64,000 nucleotides of DNA from Nakamurella silvestris (GTDB lineage Bacteria > Actinomycetota > Actinomycetes > Mycobacteriales > Nakamurellaceae), in assembly GCA_003576535.1 (NCBI GenBank), contig QXCQ01000081.1:118641-182640 (forward strand), read 5' to 3'. A program made the translations under genes and the position numbers. Within the stretch, counting starts at the first letter, position 1. Every line of letters begins with the position of its first letter. The notes beneath the pieces are model-generated. The model saw only the letters and a list, made by a program, of their open reading frames with translations, was not told the origin of the DNA and made no database searches. Positions 36,201 to 45,564 of the stretch are shown here, piece by piece.

Positions 36201-36272
36201 CCTGACCGCGCTCCGTCCCGACAATCGCGCTGGATGCAGCGAGCGCGGAAGTCGGGACGGAGCGCGGTCAGG
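36201..36272. repeat. Nested inverted repeat, family 2, copy 1
   Basis: Perfect 22-bp outer arms (36201-36222 and 36251-36272; core GCGCTCCGTCCCGAC and its complement) enclosing a 6-bp inner stem CGCGCT / AGCGCG around GGATGCAGCG. It lies in the 228-bp gap between the truncated aldehyde dehydrogenase gene (3' side) and DUF1737. Relatives are at 45483 and 62428. Confidence 0.93.
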
Positions 36273-36295
36273 CGGTGTCTGGAGTCCAGCAGGGT

Positions 36296-37186
36296 CTAGT
36301 AGCTGCCGCCGCCGGAGAGGGACACGGCCCCGGTCGGGTGCCACACGGTCTTGGTCTCCAGGAAGGCCCGCATCCGGGCGGTCCCGGGATCGCCGAAGAA
36401 GTCCGGCGTCCCGTGGGAGTAGTGCACCCGCTTGACGGTCCCGGCGGCCGCCTGTTCCAACGCCGTCCGCAGTTCGGGCTCGGCACCGGTCAGCTCCAGG
36501 GCGTTGACATCCCCGTGCGAGGCCAGCCACGGAGCGATCTCGGCGGCCGATCCGGTGATGATGTTGACGACCCCTCCGGGCAGGTCGGAGGTGGCCAGCA
36601 CCTCGGCGAAGGTCACCGCCGGCACCGGACGGGACTGGGAGGCGATCACCACCACGGCGTTGCCGCTGACGATGGCCGGCAGCACCACCGAGATCAGCCC
36701 CAGCAGGGAGTCCTCCTCCGGGGCGATGACGGCCACCACGCCGGTCGGTTCCGGGGTGGAGAAGGAGAAGAACGGTCCGGCAACGGGATTCGCCCCGCCG
36801 AAGACCGCCGCGATCTTGTCGGTCCAGCCGGCGAAGTGCACGATCCGGTCGATCGCGGTGTCCACCGCGACCTGGGCCTTCGAGGCCTTGATGCCCTCGG
36901 ACTCGGCGACGAGCTCGACGAACTGGGCCCGCCGGGCCTCCATCATCTCGGCGATCCGGTAGATGACCTGGCCGCGGTTGTAGGCGGTGGCGTTCGACCA
37001 GGAACCGAAGGCCTTTCGGGCAGCTCCGACGGCGTCCCGGGCGTCCTTGCGGGAGCCCTGGGCGGCGTTCGCCAGGAACGCCCCCTCGGCGGTGGTCACC
37101 TGGTAGGTCCGGCCCGACTCGGACCGGGGGAAAGCGCCGCCGACGAACAGCTTGTAGGTCTTGGCCACGGCAATACGGTCGCTCAT
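36296..37186 (-). CDS. Truncated aldehyde dehydrogenase-like protein lacking the catalytic domain
   Basis: 296 residues against ~480 for the family. It has the N-terminal NAD-binding half (KTYKLFVGGAFPRSESGRTY, then GVVAVIAPEEDSLLGLISVVLPAI and PGGVVNIITG), then jumps at ALELTGAEPELR to the family's C-terminal strand (MRAFLETKTVWHPTG). The catalytic Cys block and the ELGGK Glu are absent. The start ATG overlaps the stop of the full-length enzyme by one base (TGATG), so the two are co-translated. Likely a non-catalytic partner or structural subunit of the neighbouring enzyme. The reading frame is intact and GC matches, so it does not look like random decay. Confidence 0.88.
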   Translation of the reverse strand: MSDRIAVAKTYKLFVGGAFPRSESGRTYQVTTAEGAFLANAAQGSRKDARDAVGAARKAFGSWSNATAYNRGQVIYRIAEMMEARRAQFVELVAESEGIKASKAQVAVDTAIDRIVHFAGWTDKIAAVFGGANPVAGPFFSFSTPEPTGVVAVIAPEEDSLLGLISVVLPAIVSGNAVVVIASQSRPVPAVTFAEVLATSDLPGGVVNIITGSAAEIAPWLASHGDVNALELTGAEPELRTALEQAAAGTVKRVHYSHGTPDFFGDPGTARMRAFLETKTVWHPTGAVSLSGGGSY

Positions 37187-38631
37187 CAGTTTCCGTCCTC
37201 TGCGTTGGTCAGGTACGCGCCGAGGCCCGCCGGGCCGCCCTCGCGACCGAACCCGGATTCCTTGTAGCCGCCGAAGGAGGCTGCCGGATCGAACCGGTTG
37301 AAGGTGTTCGCCCAGACCACACCGGCCCGTAGCGCGGCCGCCATACCGAGGATGCGCGAACCCTTCTCGGTCCACACCCCCGCGGACAGGCCGTACGGGG
37401 TGTTGTTGGCCTTGGCCACCGCCTCGTCGGGGGTGCGGAAGGTCAGCACCGAGAGTACCGGGCCGAAGATCTCCTCGCGGGCGATCCGCATCGCGGGGGA
37501 GACATTGCTGAAAACCGTTGGCGGGAAGTAGAAACCGCGGTCCGGGACAGCGCACGGGGCGGTCCAGCGCTCGGCTCCTTCGTCGTCGCCGGAGTCGGCC
37601 AGCGCGGAGACCCTGGACAGCTGCAGGGCGGAGTTGATGGCACCGATGTCGGTGTTCTTGTCCATCGGGTCCCCCATCCGCAGGGTGGCAAGGCGGCTCT
37701 TGAGTTTGGCCACCACCTCTTCGGCGACGGATTCCTGCACCAGCAGACGTGAACCGGCGCAACAGACCTGGCCCTGGTTGAAGAAGATCCCGTTGACGAT
37801 GCCCTCGACCGCCTGGTCGATGGGGGCGTCGTCGAAAACGATGTTCGCGGCCTTGCCGCCCAGTTCCAGGGTGACCTTCTTGCCCGAACCGGCCAACGAG
37901 GACTGGATGGCCTTGCCCACCGCAGTGGAACCGGTGAAGGCGACCTTGTCGACACCGCGGTGGTTGACCAAGGCGGACCCGACGTCACCGGCACCGGGGA
38001 GGATGTTGACCACCCCGGGCGGCAGGTCGGCATCGGCGATGATCTCGGCCAGCACCAGGATCGACAACGGTGTGGTCTCAGCAGGTTTGATGACGACGGT
38101 GTTCCCGGCGGCCAGCGCCGGGGCGATCTTCCATGCGGCCATCAGCAGCGGGAAGTTCCACGGGATCACCTGGCCGGCGACCCCCAGCGCACGCGGGCGC
38201 GGCCCGAAACCGGCGTACTCCAGCTTGTCGGCCCACCCGGCGTGGTAGAAGAAATGTGCCGAGGCGGTGGGGATGTCGACATCCCGCGATTCCTTGATCG
38301 GCTTGCCGTTGTCCAGGGTCTCGACCACAGCCAGTTCCCGGGCCCGTTCGGCGATACCGCGGGCGATCCGGAACAGGTACTTGCCCCGCTCGGCCCCGGA
38401 GATCTTCGACCAGTACTTGTCATAGGCCGCGCGGGCGGCGGCGACGGCCTCGTCCACATCCTCGGAACTGGCCGTCGACACGGTCGACAGCTGTTCCCCC
38501 GTACCGGGATTCAGGGTGACCAGGTCCGAACCGCGACCGTCCCGGAAGGCGCCGTCGACGAACATCTGGTAGCGCGGTTTGATCCGGCCGATCGCGGCCG
38601 ATTCCGGCGCGGGGGCGTATTCCCAATCCAT
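37186..38631 (-). CDS. NAD-dependent aldehyde dehydrogenase
   Basis: 481 residues, full length. Catalytic Glu region VTLELGGKAANIVFDD, catalytic Cys in FFNQGQVCCAGSRLL, and the NAD-fold motif FTGSTAVGKAIQ are all present. It oxidises an aldehyde to the acid with NAD(P). Lying 4 bp after deoC, whose product is acetaldehyde plus glyceraldehyde-3-phosphate, it plausibly removes the acetaldehyde (inference from context). The catalytic-domain-deleted paralogue follows with a one-base overlap. Confidence 0.95.
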   Translation of the reverse strand: MDWEYAPAPESAAIGRIKPRYQMFVDGAFRDGRGSDLVTLNPGTGEQLSTVSTASSEDVDEAVAAARAAYDKYWSKISGAERGKYLFRIARGIAERARELAVVETLDNGKPIKESRDVDIPTASAHFFYHAGWADKLEYAGFGPRPRALGVAGQVIPWNFPLLMAAWKIAPALAAGNTVVIKPAETTPLSILVLAEIIADADLPPGVVNILPGAGDVGSALVNHRGVDKVAFTGSTAVGKAIQSSLAGSGKKVTLELGGKAANIVFDDAPIDQAVEGIVNGIFFNQGQVCCAGSRLLVQESVAEEVVAKLKSRLATLRMGDPMDKNTDIGAINSALQLSRVSALADSGDDEGAERWTAPCAVPDRGFYFPPTVFSNVSPAMRIAREEIFGPVLSVLTFRTPDEAVAKANNTPYGLSAGVWTEKGSRILGMAAALRAGVVWANTFNRFDPAASFGGYKESGFGREGGPAGLGAYLTNAEDGN

Positions 38632-38635
38632 GTTT

Positions 38636-39676
38636 CTAGTCCACCGTCACGTAGTTGGGGCCGCTGTAGTGGCCGCTGAGCTGAGTACGTCGCTGCATCA
38701 GCAGATCGTTGAGAAGGGAGGAGGCGCCGAAGCGGAACAGGAACGGGTCCAACCACTGCGGGCCGGCCACCTCGTGCACCATCACCAGGTAGCGGATGGC
38801 GTCCTTGGTGTTCCGGATACCGCCGGCCGGTTTGACGGCGCGGAGTTCGCCGGTCTCATCGAACCAGTCGCGAACGGCGGTGAGCATCAGCTGGGTCACC
38901 GGGAGGGTGGCCGCGGGGCTGATCTTGCCGGTCGAGGTCTTGATGAAGTCGCCGCCGGCCAGCAGCGCGAGCCAGGAGGCCTTGCGGACGTTGTCGTAGG
39001 TGCCGAGTTCGCCGGTCTCCAGGATCACCTTGAGCCGGGTGTCCCCGCAGACCCCCTTGATGGTGGCGATCTCGTCGAACACCTTGCCGACGTTGCCGGA
39101 GAGGAAGGCACCGCGGTCGATGACCATGTCCACCTCGGTTGCCCCGGCGTCGATGGCCAACTTGGTGTCGGCGATCTTGATCTGCAGGCTCGACCGGCCG
39201 GAGGGGAAGGCGGTGGCCACGGAGGCGATGCCGATGTCGGTGCCGGCCAGTGCGGCGGCGGCGGTGGCCACCATGTCCGGGTAGACACACACGGCCGCCA
39301 CGGTCGGGGTCTCGGGTACATCGGGGTCGGGGCGTCGCGCCTTGGCGGCGAGGGACTTCACCTTGCCGGGGGTGTCCGCGCCCTCCAGCGTGGTCAGATC
39401 CACCATCGAGATCGCCAGGTCGATGGCCTGGAGCTTGGAGGCCCTCTTGATCGACCGGGTGGCCAGCCCCGCGCTGCGCTGTTCCAGACCCACCGGGTCC
39501 ACGCCGGGCAGACCGGCCAGGAAGCGTTTGAGCGAGGACTCGTCAACCGTGGCGTCGGCCAGGTGGGCGGGGAGGATGCCGGCGGAGGCCCTGGTGAGTT
39601 CGCCGGTCACATCCTGACCGGCTCGGTTCCGGGCTGGTCGGTTCTGGGAGTCGTCCTGCACGTTCGTGGTGCTCAT
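38636..39676 (-). CDS. deoC: Deoxyribose-phosphate aldolase
   Basis: 346 residues from the ATG at 39676. Class I aldolase that splits 2-deoxyribose-5-phosphate into acetaldehyde and glyceraldehyde-3-phosphate. The Schiff-base lysine lies in [11 protein letters not shown], with the second lysine in [31 protein letters not shown] is family-typical. The ~60-residue N-terminal extension is usual for the long actinobacterial form. A TAGAGT -10-like box (39689-39684 on the minus strand) ends 7 nt before the ATG, so the mRNA may be leaderless. First gene of the deoC-aldehyde dehydrogenase pair operon, divergent from upp. Confidence 0.95.
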   Translation of the reverse strand: MSTTNVQDDSQNRPARNRAGQDVTGELTRASAGILPAHLADATVDESSLKRFLAGLPGVDPVGLEQRSAGLATRSIKRASKLQAIDLAISMVDLTTLEGADTPGKVKSLAAKARRPDPDVPETPTVAAVCVYPDMVATAAAALAGTDIGIASVATAFPSGRSSLQIKIADTKLAIDAGATEVDMVIDRGAFLSGNVGKVFDEIATIKGVCGDTRLKVILETGELGTYDNVRKASWLALLAGGDFIKTSTGKISPAATLPVTQLMLTAVRDWFDETGELRAVKPAGGIRNTKDAIRYLVMVHEVAGPQWLDPFLFRFGASSLLNDLLMQRRTQLSGHYSGPNYVTVD

Positions 39677-39798
39677 GGAACCCACTCTAGGCGGCGGCCC
39701 CGTATCCGGCAGGTGGCGAACCTTGCCCCGATTCGTCGTATTCTCCGTCAACCCTCATCCGGGAGTCATGGGTCGAACGGCCACCCGGAGGCGATACG

Positions 39799-39818
39799 GT
39801 GACGTGTCACTGACGTCA
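39799..39818. promoter_or_regulatory. Adjacent palindromes between deoC and upp
   Basis: GTGAC-GT-GTCAC (39799-39810) abuts the perfect 8-mer TGACGTCA (39811-39818). Placed 43 bp before upp and ~120 bp before deoC, they could bind a regulator of nucleoside salvage. No known consensus is matched. Confidence 0.3.
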
Positions 39819-39860
39819 TCCGGGCGGAGTCGTCCCGGTCTGTCCGGTTGGAGCCCGCCG

Positions 39861-40514
39861 ATGCCCGCACCGCACGAGATTCCCGAGAACCTTGCCATCA
39901 GGGTGATCGACCACCCGTTGGCCCAGGCCAGGCTGTCGACGATGCGGGATGCGCGTACCGACAACGCGGCGTTCCGGGCGGCCTTGCGCGAGCTCACCTT
40001 GATGTTGATCTACGAGGCGACCAGGGACCTGGCCACCGAACTGGTGCCGATCCACACCCCGGTCGCCCGGACGAACGCGGTGCGGCTGTCGAACCCGCCG
40101 CTGCTGGTCCCGGTGCTGCGGGCCGGGCTCGGGATGGCCGACCAGGCGCATGCGCTGGTGCCCGAATCGCAGATGGGATTCATCGGGCTGGCCCGGGACG
40201 AGGAAACGCTGCTGCCGACCCCGTACATGGAGTCCCTGCCGGAGGATCTGGCCGGGCGGCCGGTGTTCGTCCTGGACCCGATGTTGGCCACCGGCGGATC
40301 GATGGTCCACACCATCGACATCCTGCGGGCCAAGGGTGCCACCGACATCACTGCCATCTGCTGTCTGGCGGCACCGGAGGGCCTGTTCACCCTGGCCGCG
40401 GCCGAGCTCGGCATCCGGGTGGTCACCGCGAGTGTGGACGAGCGGCTCAACGACTCCGGGTTCATCGTCCCTGGTCTGGGGGATGCGGGGGACCGGCAGT
40501 TCGGGCCGCGCTGA
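39861..40514 (+). CDS. upp: Uracil phosphoribosyltransferase
   Basis: 217 residues from the ATG at 39861, with GGAG 7 nt upstream. Converts uracil and PRPP to UMP in pyrimidine salvage. The PRPP-binding loop is [16 protein letters not shown]; the C-terminal uracil-binding region is [29 protein letters not shown] is family-typical. Divergent from deoC, and part of the nucleoside salvage neighbourhood with deoD and pmmB, whose mycobacterial relatives also sit near upp. A family-1 inverted repeat follows 15 nt after the stop. Confidence 0.97.
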   Translation: MPAPHEIPENLAIRVIDHPLAQARLSTMRDARTDNAAFRAALRELTLMLIYEATRDLATELVPIHTPVARTNAVRLSNPPLLVPVLRAGLGMADQAHALVPESQMGFIGLARDEETLLPTPYMESLPEDLAGRPVFVLDPMLATGGSMVHTIDILRAKGATDITAICCLAAPEGLFTLAAAELGIRVVTASVDERLNDSGFIVPGLGDAGDRQFGPR

Positions 40515-40528
40515 CCTGACGGTGTCCT

Positions 40529-40604
40529 CCTGTTCCCGCGCACGGTGTTGCTCCTCGCGCACGAAACATCGCGCGCGAGAACGAACATCGTGCGCGGGAA
40601 CAGG
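40529..40604. repeat. Nested inverted repeat, family 1, copy 2
   Basis: Outer arms CCTGTTCCCGCGCACG (from 40529) and CGTGCGCGGGAACAGG (to 40604). The inner part TCGCGCACGA, then TCGCGCGCGAGA, has a few mismatches. Between upp and the next gene in the same direction, so it is not restricted to convergent pairs. Confidence 0.88.
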
Positions 40605-40706
40605 GCCTTCGAGCTTTCGAGCCGGCGGGTGCAACCTGATCGGGCCGTTGTTCCGTCTGCACAGTGACGATCACACACGTAACTGATTGCAGGGGTGGTT
40701 CTTCCA

Positions 40707-42101
40707 GTGTTCTCCCGACAGCGACCCACGTTCGGCCTGATCCTGGCGGCTGCCAGTGCGGTGCTCCTGGCCGGGTGCTCCACCACCGGCACCCCCGCAC
40801 CCGGCGCGCCCGGTCCCGGCACCGTTGCGCAGTCACAGGACCCCGTCACCACCGGCCCGGCCGGCGGCCCGGCCGGCAGGTTCCGGGTGACGTCGGTCAG
40901 TGATCCCGAGCTGTTGACGGCAGCGTCGGTGACGATCGAGTTCGCCGACGGGCAGATCAGCGTGGACGGGGGGTGCAACCAGCTCTTCGGGGCGTTGACC
41001 ATCGCCGGCTCGACCCTCAGCAGCCCGAAGATGGGCATGACCACCGCGGCGTGCGACAACGCGCTGATGGCCCAGGACGAGTGGCTGAGCGACTTCTTCA
41101 ACGAACCCGTCGGCTACCAGCTGGACGGGGACACCCTCACCTTGACCCAGGGCGATGTGACGCTGGTCCTGGCCGCCGCGCGGGTGGCCGACCTGCCTTT
41201 GACGGGGACCCTCTGGACCCTGACCCGGCTGAACAACGCCGGCAGCGCGACGGCGGTTCCCGACGGGGTCAAGGCCTCCCTGCTGATCAGGGACGAGGAA
41301 GCAGTGGTCGAGGCAGGCTGCAATCTGGTCACCGGCAGGGCAACGCTGACCAAAAGCCAGCTCACACTGAAGATGAGCGGCATCACGGAAATGGATTGCC
41401 CACCCGAGGTGATGGCGGTCGAGAAGCAGGTGCTGACAGTGTTCGGCACCACGGCCGACTATCGGATCAACGGCTCCGAGCTGACGCTGACCAGCGGCCA
41501 GACGGGGCTGGTGTTCGCCGGCGGCGGTGATCCCACGCTGCCCCAGGAGGACACCACGGATCCGTCACCCACCGGGACCATTGCGCCGGCGGAGCCCACC
41601 TCGGCACCTGATCCAGCGACGGCCCCAGACACCGCGCCCCCTGACACCTCGGCCACGGTTCCGACCACCGGCTCGCAGCCAGAGGCGCTCACGTTGACCG
41701 ACCGCTCCTGGACCCTGACGGGCATCGTCGACGGCGGGACCCCAGGGCCGGTGCCGGGGAATGTGCGCGCGACCATCGTCGTCGAGGACGGGCAGATCGC
41801 GATCAACGCCCAGTGCAACAGCATCGGCGGTACGGCCCAGGTGGCCGATTCCACGCTGACCGTCAGCGACATCGTGATGACGATGATCGCCTGTGACGGG
41901 GACCCGGGGGTGGTGGAGAACGCCATGCTGAAGGTCTTCCGCAGCGCGGACAACACCGCCAATGTCCTCGACTACGTCATCGTCGGGAAGACGCTGACCA
42001 TCACCGGGGACGGGGGTGGGTTGGTGTTCACCACCGGTAAGCCCGGTGAGGGGGCCGGGGTCGGGCCGGACAGGTCGACCCAGCCGCTCCCGACCCTGTG
42101 A
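40707..42101 (+). CDS. Lipoprotein with three META/HslJ-like domains
   Basis: About 464 residues. GTG at 40707 is preferred because AGGGG lies upstream and it leaves a compact signal peptide; GTG at 40695 is the alternative. The lipobox LLAGC predicts lipid attachment at the Cys, outside the membrane. Three META/HslJ-type domains follow: the first two (~45-140 and ~150-255) are separated from the third (~325-430) by a Pro/Thr/Asp linker. Each has the GGCN- or QCN-type turn and a second conserved Cys, suggesting a disulfide per domain. HslJ relatives are linked to envelope stress or novobiocin tolerance in E. coli; here the role is unknown. It ends at a family-1 repeat, convergent with pmmB. 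Confidence 0.88.
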   Translation: MFSRQRPTFGLILAAASAVLLAGCSTTGTPAPGAPGPGTVAQSQDPVTTGPAGGPAGRFRVTSVSDPELLTAASVTIEFADGQISVDGGCNQLFGALTIAGSTLSSPKMGMTTAACDNALMAQDEWLSDFFNEPVGYQLDGDTLTLTQGDVTLVLAAARVADLPLTGTLWTLTRLNNAGSATAVPDGVKASLLIRDEEAVVEAGCNLVTGRATLTKSQLTLKMSGITEMDCPPEVMAVEKQVLTVFGTTADYRINGSELTLTSGQTGLVFAGGGDPTLPQEDTTDPSPTGTIAPAEPTSAPDPATAPDTAPPDTSATVPTTGSQPEALTLTDRSWTLTGIVDGGTPGPVPGNVRATIVVEDGQIAINAQCNSIGGTAQVADSTLTVSDIVMTMIACDGDPGVVENAMLKVFRSADNTANVLDYVIVGKTLTITGDGGGLVFTTGKPGEGAGVGPDRSTQPLPTL

Positions 42102-42106
42102 TCCCT

Positions 42107-42176
42107 GTTCCCGCGCACGTTGTTGTTCCTCGCGCGCGAAACATCGTGCGCGAGAACCAACATCGTGCGCGGGAAC
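42107..42176. repeat. Nested inverted repeat, family 1, copy 3
   Basis: Outer arms GTTCCCGCGCACG (42107-42119) and CGTGCGCGGGAAC (42164-42176), with an inner stem CTCGCGCGCG / CGTGCGCGAG around AAACAT. It fills the gap between the convergent META lipoprotein and phosphomutase genes, 7 bp before the latter's stop. Confidence 0.9.
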
Positions 42177-42183
42177 GGAGGTC

Positions 42184-43866
42184 TTAGATTCCCAGGGTCG
42201 CGGCGATCTCGGACTTCAGTGCCGCCAGGTCCGCCGTCGCGGCCTCCCGGGCCGCACCCAGATCCGTGGCGTCGGCGGCCACCGCGGCCACCACCTCCAG
42301 GTAGCACTTCAGCTTCGGCTCGGTCCCGGACGGGCGGACGACCACCCGTGCGCGTGCGGTCCGCAGGATCACCGCATCGGTCTTCGGCTGCATCTCCGTC
42401 ACCTCGACATCACCGTCACCCAGGAGGGTCTCGGGCAGATTGGCGCGCAGCCGTGCCATCGCGTCGGAGATGATCGTCAGGTCCTCGACCCGGATCGACA
42501 ACTGGTCGGTGACGTGCAGACCATGACGTCGGGCGAGGTCGTCGAGGGCGTCGAGCAGGGTGCGACCCTCGGCCTTCAACCCGGCGGCGAGGTCGCAGGC
42601 CACGACCGCGGCCGAGATCCCGTCCTTGTCCCGCACGGTGTCCGGGTCCACGCAGTGCCCGAGGGCCTCCTCGTAGCCGTAGACCAGGCCGGTTCCGTTG
42701 CCGTCCCCGGCGCGGACGATCCACTTGAATCCCGTCAGGGTCTCGTCGTACCGGGCGCCGTGGGCGGCGGCGATCGACTTCAGCAGGGCCGAAGAGACGA
42801 TCGTGGTGGCCACCAACGGATCCGGGTGGGCGACCCGGTCGAGGCCGGCCAGCACGTGCTCGCCGAGCAGCACCCCGGTCTCGTCCCCGCGCAGCATCCG
42901 CCACGACCCGTCCGGGAGTTTCACCCCGAGTGCGCAGCGGTCGGCGTCCGGGTCGTTCGCGATGGCGATGTCGGCGTCCACCGCCCTCGCCAGGGCCAGC
43001 AACAGATCGGTGGCCCCCGGCTCCTCCGGATTGGGGAAGGGAACCGTGGAGAAGTCCGGATCCGGGACGGCCTGTTCGGTCACGACATGGACATCGGTGA
43101 ACCCGGCGCGGAAGAGGGCCTGTACCAACGGTTCCCCGCCGACACCGTGCATGGCGGTCGCCGCGATCCGGAGTGACTTGGCGGGGCCCTTGGCGAGAGC
43201 TCCGGCTGCGGCGAGGTAGTCGTCGACCAGGCTGTCCGGCCAGGGCAGCGGGGTACCGGAGGCATCCACCGAGACGGCAGGTCCGATCGCGGCGATCTCC
43301 GCCTCGATCTGGGTGTCCATCGGGCTCACCAGCTGGGCCCCGGCCTGCAGGTAGACCTTGAGACCGTTGTCCTGCGGCGGATTGTGGGAGGCGGTCACCT
43401 GCAGTCCGGCCACCGCGGAGAGCCGGCGGACGGCGAAGGCGGTGATCGGGGTGGGGAGGGCGGACGGGGCCAGCAGGACCGAGAAACCCGCTGCGGCAAG
43501 CACTCCGGCAGCATCCGCGGCGAACTCGGCGGACCGGTGACGGCCGTCGTATCCGACGATCACCTTCTGCCCGATGCCGCCGTTCTTGGTCAGGTAGGCC
43601 GCGATTCCGGCAGCGGCGCGGCGGACCACGGCCAGGTTCATCCCGGCCGGTCCGGCCCGCAACGGCCCCCGCAGGCCGGCGGTGCCGAAGGTCAACGGGG
43701 CCCGCATCCGGTCCGTCACCTCCTCGACGGCCTCGGGGCGGCCACCGATGGCATCGGCCAGCACCTGTTGCAGTTCGAGCCGGTCGGTCGGGCTCGGGTC
43801 GTCGGCGATCCAGCGCATGGTGCTCGACCGCAGGTCGGCCGGCACCCGCGCCTGGGCTTCCGTCAT
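42184..43866 (-). CDS. pmmB: Phospho-sugar mutase (PmmB-like, alpha-D-phosphohexomutase family)
   Basis: 560 residues. Active-site serine loop [11 protein letters not shown], metal-binding loop NDPDADRCA, sugar-binding RGDETG, and the phosphate-binding [12 protein letters not shown] near the C-terminus. Moves phosphate between C1 and C6/C5 of a sugar. Coupled by a 4-nt overlap to the purine nucleoside phosphorylase gene, whose product is (deoxy)ribose-1-phosphate, so activity as a phosphopentomutase feeding deoC is plausible. Phosphomannomutase or phosphoglucomutase activity is the alternative suggested by names in mycobacteria. Confidence 0.93.
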   Translation of the reverse strand: MTEAQARVPADLRSSTMRWIADDPSPTDRLELQQVLADAIGGRPEAVEEVTDRMRAPLTFGTAGLRGPLRAGPAGMNLAVVRRAAAGIAAYLTKNGGIGQKVIVGYDGRHRSAEFAADAAGVLAAAGFSVLLAPSALPTPITAFAVRRLSAVAGLQVTASHNPPQDNGLKVYLQAGAQLVSPMDTQIEAEIAAIGPAVSVDASGTPLPWPDSLVDDYLAAAGALAKGPAKSLRIAATAMHGVGGEPLVQALFRAGFTDVHVVTEQAVPDPDFSTVPFPNPEEPGATDLLLALARAVDADIAIANDPDADRCALGVKLPDGSWRMLRGDETGVLLGEHVLAGLDRVAHPDPLVATTIVSSALLKSIAAAHGARYDETLTGFKWIVRAGDGNGTGLVYGYEEALGHCVDPDTVRDKDGISAAVVACDLAAGLKAEGRTLLDALDDLARRHGLHVTDQLSIRVEDLTIISDAMARLRANLPETLLGDGDVEVTEMQPKTDAVILRTARARVVVRPSGTEPKLKCYLEVVAAVAADATDLGAAREAATADLAALKSEIAATLGI

Positions 43867-44690
43867 GCGCGGCTCACCAGCTCGCCGAGCAGGGTGCCCA
43901 TCCGGGTGGCGGCGCCGCGGCCGGCCTCCAGGACCTCCGCGTGGTCGAGGGCCTCGCCCGTCATCCCGGCGGCCAGGTTGGTGACCAGGGAGACCCCGAA
44001 CACCTCGGCGCCGGCCTCACGGGCGGCGATGGCTTCCAGCACGGTCGACATGCCGACCAGGTCGGCCCCGAAGCCGCGGAGCATCCGGATCTCGGCCGGG
44101 GTCTCGTAGTGCGGGCCTGGGAGCTGGGCGTAGACGCCCTCGGCGAGGGAGGGGTCGATCTCCCGGGCGATCCCGCGAAGTCGGGGGGAGTACAGGTCCG
44201 TCAGGTCGACGAAGTTGGCTCCGATGATCGGGGAGGTCGCCGTCAGGTTCAGATGGTCGGAGATCAGGACGGGCTGTCCCACCGACATGTCCTCGCGCAG
44301 CCCACCGGCGGCGTTGGTCAGGATGACCACCTTCGCGCCGGCCGCGACGACCGTCCGCACCCCGTGCACCACCGCGGCCACTCCGCGGCCCTCGTAGAAG
44401 TGGGTGCGCCCGAGAACCACCAGCACCTTCTTGTCACCGACGGTCAGCGAACGGAGTTTGCCACCGTGACCGGCGACGACAGGGGCGGTGAACCCCGGCA
44501 GGTCGGCGATCGAGATCTCGGTGTCGGCCGTGCCGAGCTGATCGGCGGCCGGGACCCAGCCGGACCCCAGGACGATGGCGACATCGTGCTTCTCGACCCC
44601 GGTCGCCTCGGCGAGGGCGGCGGCCGCATCGACGGCGAGGGTGTACGGGGTGGTGGTGGACTCGTCTTGGCTGGCATGCGAAGGGCTCAT
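43863..44690 (-). CDS. deoD: Purine nucleoside phosphorylase (trimeric type)
   Basis: 275 residues from the ATG at 44690. Trimeric, mammalian-type PNP: phosphate-binding IVLGSGW, then [10 protein letters not shown]; purine-site region [42 protein letters not shown] is family-typical in pieces. Splits purine (deoxy)nucleosides with phosphate into base and (deoxy)ribose-1-phosphate. Overlaps pmmB by 4 nt; the mycobacterial orthologues are likewise adjacent. The symbol follows mycobacterial usage; punA would be equally valid for this enzyme class. Confidence 0.95.
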   Translation of the reverse strand: MSPSHASQDESTTTPYTLAVDAAAALAEATGVEKHDVAIVLGSGWVPAADQLGTADTEISIADLPGFTAPVVAGHGGKLRSLTVGDKKVLVVLGRTHFYEGRGVAAVVHGVRTVVAAGAKVVILTNAAGGLREDMSVGQPVLISDHLNLTATSPIIGANFVDLTDLYSPRLRGIAREIDPSLAEGVYAQLPGPHYETPAEIRMLRGFGADLVGMSTVLEAIAAREAGAEVFGVSLVTNLAAGMTGEALDHAEVLEAGRGAATRMGTLLGELVSRA

Positions 44691-44808
44691 CCGCAGGAGC
44701 CTAATGGAGGTCGCCGGGGATGGGGCGGGATGTGCCGCCCACAACGACCGGCGATTTTCGGGACAGTTTGCCGAAGGCAATCGTCCCAACCCACCCCGTG
44801 TTGACGCC

Positions 44809-44837
44809 GGATGGTCCATCCTGGGTGGATCATCCAC
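44809..44837. promoter_or_regulatory. Tandem palindromes upstream of terD
   Basis: GGATGGTCCATCC (44809-44821) and GTGGATCATCCAC (44825-44837) are both perfect 13-nt palindromes, 16 bp centre to centre. They lie just after a TTGACG -35-like box (44801-44806) and 40 bp before the terD ATG. Likely operator for terD, overlapping its promoter (inference). Confidence 0.5.
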
Positions 44838-44877
44838 GCCGCGGCAGACGTCCGCGCCGACGAAGGAGACAACCGAC

Positions 44878-45453
44878 ATGTCCGTAAGCCTGAAAAAGGG
44901 TGGCAACGTGTCGCTCACCAAGGCCGCCCCCGAACTGAGCGACATCGTCCTCGGCCTCGGTTGGGACGCTCGGACCACCACCGGTGTGCAGTTCGACCTG
45001 GATGCCAGCGCCCTGGGGGTCGGCACCGACGGCCGGATCATCACCGACCAGCACTTCGTCTTCTTCAACAACAAGCGCTCTCCTGACGGGGCCATCGAGC
45101 ACGGCGGGGACAACCTCACCGGCGAGGGGGAGGGTGACGACGAGACGATCAAGGTGCATGTCAAGGCGGTGCCCGAGCAGATCGACAAGGTCGTGGTCGC
45201 GGTCTCGATCTACGAGGCCGACGAGAAGGGCCTGTCCTTCGGGCAGGTCCGCAACGCCTACATCCGGGTGGTCGACGAGTCGAACGGGACGGAACTTGCG
45301 CGGTACGACCTCTCCGAGGACGCGGCCAACGAGACCGCGATGGTGTTCGGCGAGCTGTACCGCAGCGGGGCCGAGTGGAAGTTCCGCGCCGTGGGCCAGG
45401 GGTACGCCTCCGGGCTGGCCGGGATCGCCCAGGACTTCGGGGTCAACGTCTGA
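44878..45453 (+). CDS. terD: TerD-family stress protein
   Basis: 191 residues from the ATG at 44878, with GAAGGAG 7-8 nt upstream. TerD/CABP fold: [15 protein letters not shown] start; calcium-binding acidic motifs in FDLDASAL and [29 protein letters not shown] is diagnostic. Members bind calcium and are linked to tellurite resistance and envelope or oxidative stress. Here it stands alone, without terB/terC/terE partners, so tellurite resistance should not be assumed. Divergent from deoD and followed by a family-2 repeat. Confidence 0.96.
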   Translation: MSVSLKKGGNVSLTKAAPELSDIVLGLGWDARTTTGVQFDLDASALGVGTDGRIITDQHFVFFNNKRSPDGAIEHGGDNLTGEGEGDDETIKVHVKAVPEQIDKVVVAVSIYEADEKGLSFGQVRNAYIRVVDESNGTELARYDLSEDAANETAMVFGELYRSGAEWKFRAVGQGYASGLAGIAQDFGVNV

Positions 45454-45482
45454 CCTGGTCCCCGGCTCACCGCCCCGGATGA

Positions 45483-45544
45483 CCGCGCTCCTTCTCGACA
45501 ATCGCGCTGCATGTATCGAGCGCGGTTGTCGGCAAGGAGCGCGG
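45483..45544. repeat. Nested inverted repeat, family 2, copy 2
   Basis: CCGCGCTCCTT (from 45483) pairs with AAGGAGCGCGG (to 45544). The inner stem CGCGCT / AGCGCG is identical to copy 1, around GCATGTATCG. Located between the convergent terD and kinase genes. Confidence 0.88.
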
Positions 45545-45564
45545 CCCGGTGCGGGTGGTGTGGG

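Noticed and set aside
36296-37186. Treating the short aldehyde dehydrogenase as a pseudogene
   Set aside because: Intact frame, normal composition, coupled start, and a clean junction to the native C-terminal strand fit a maintained short form better than decay.
44878-45453. Calling a tellurite-resistance operon
   Set aside because: Only a single TerD-family gene is present, with no terB, terC, terE or terZ neighbours.
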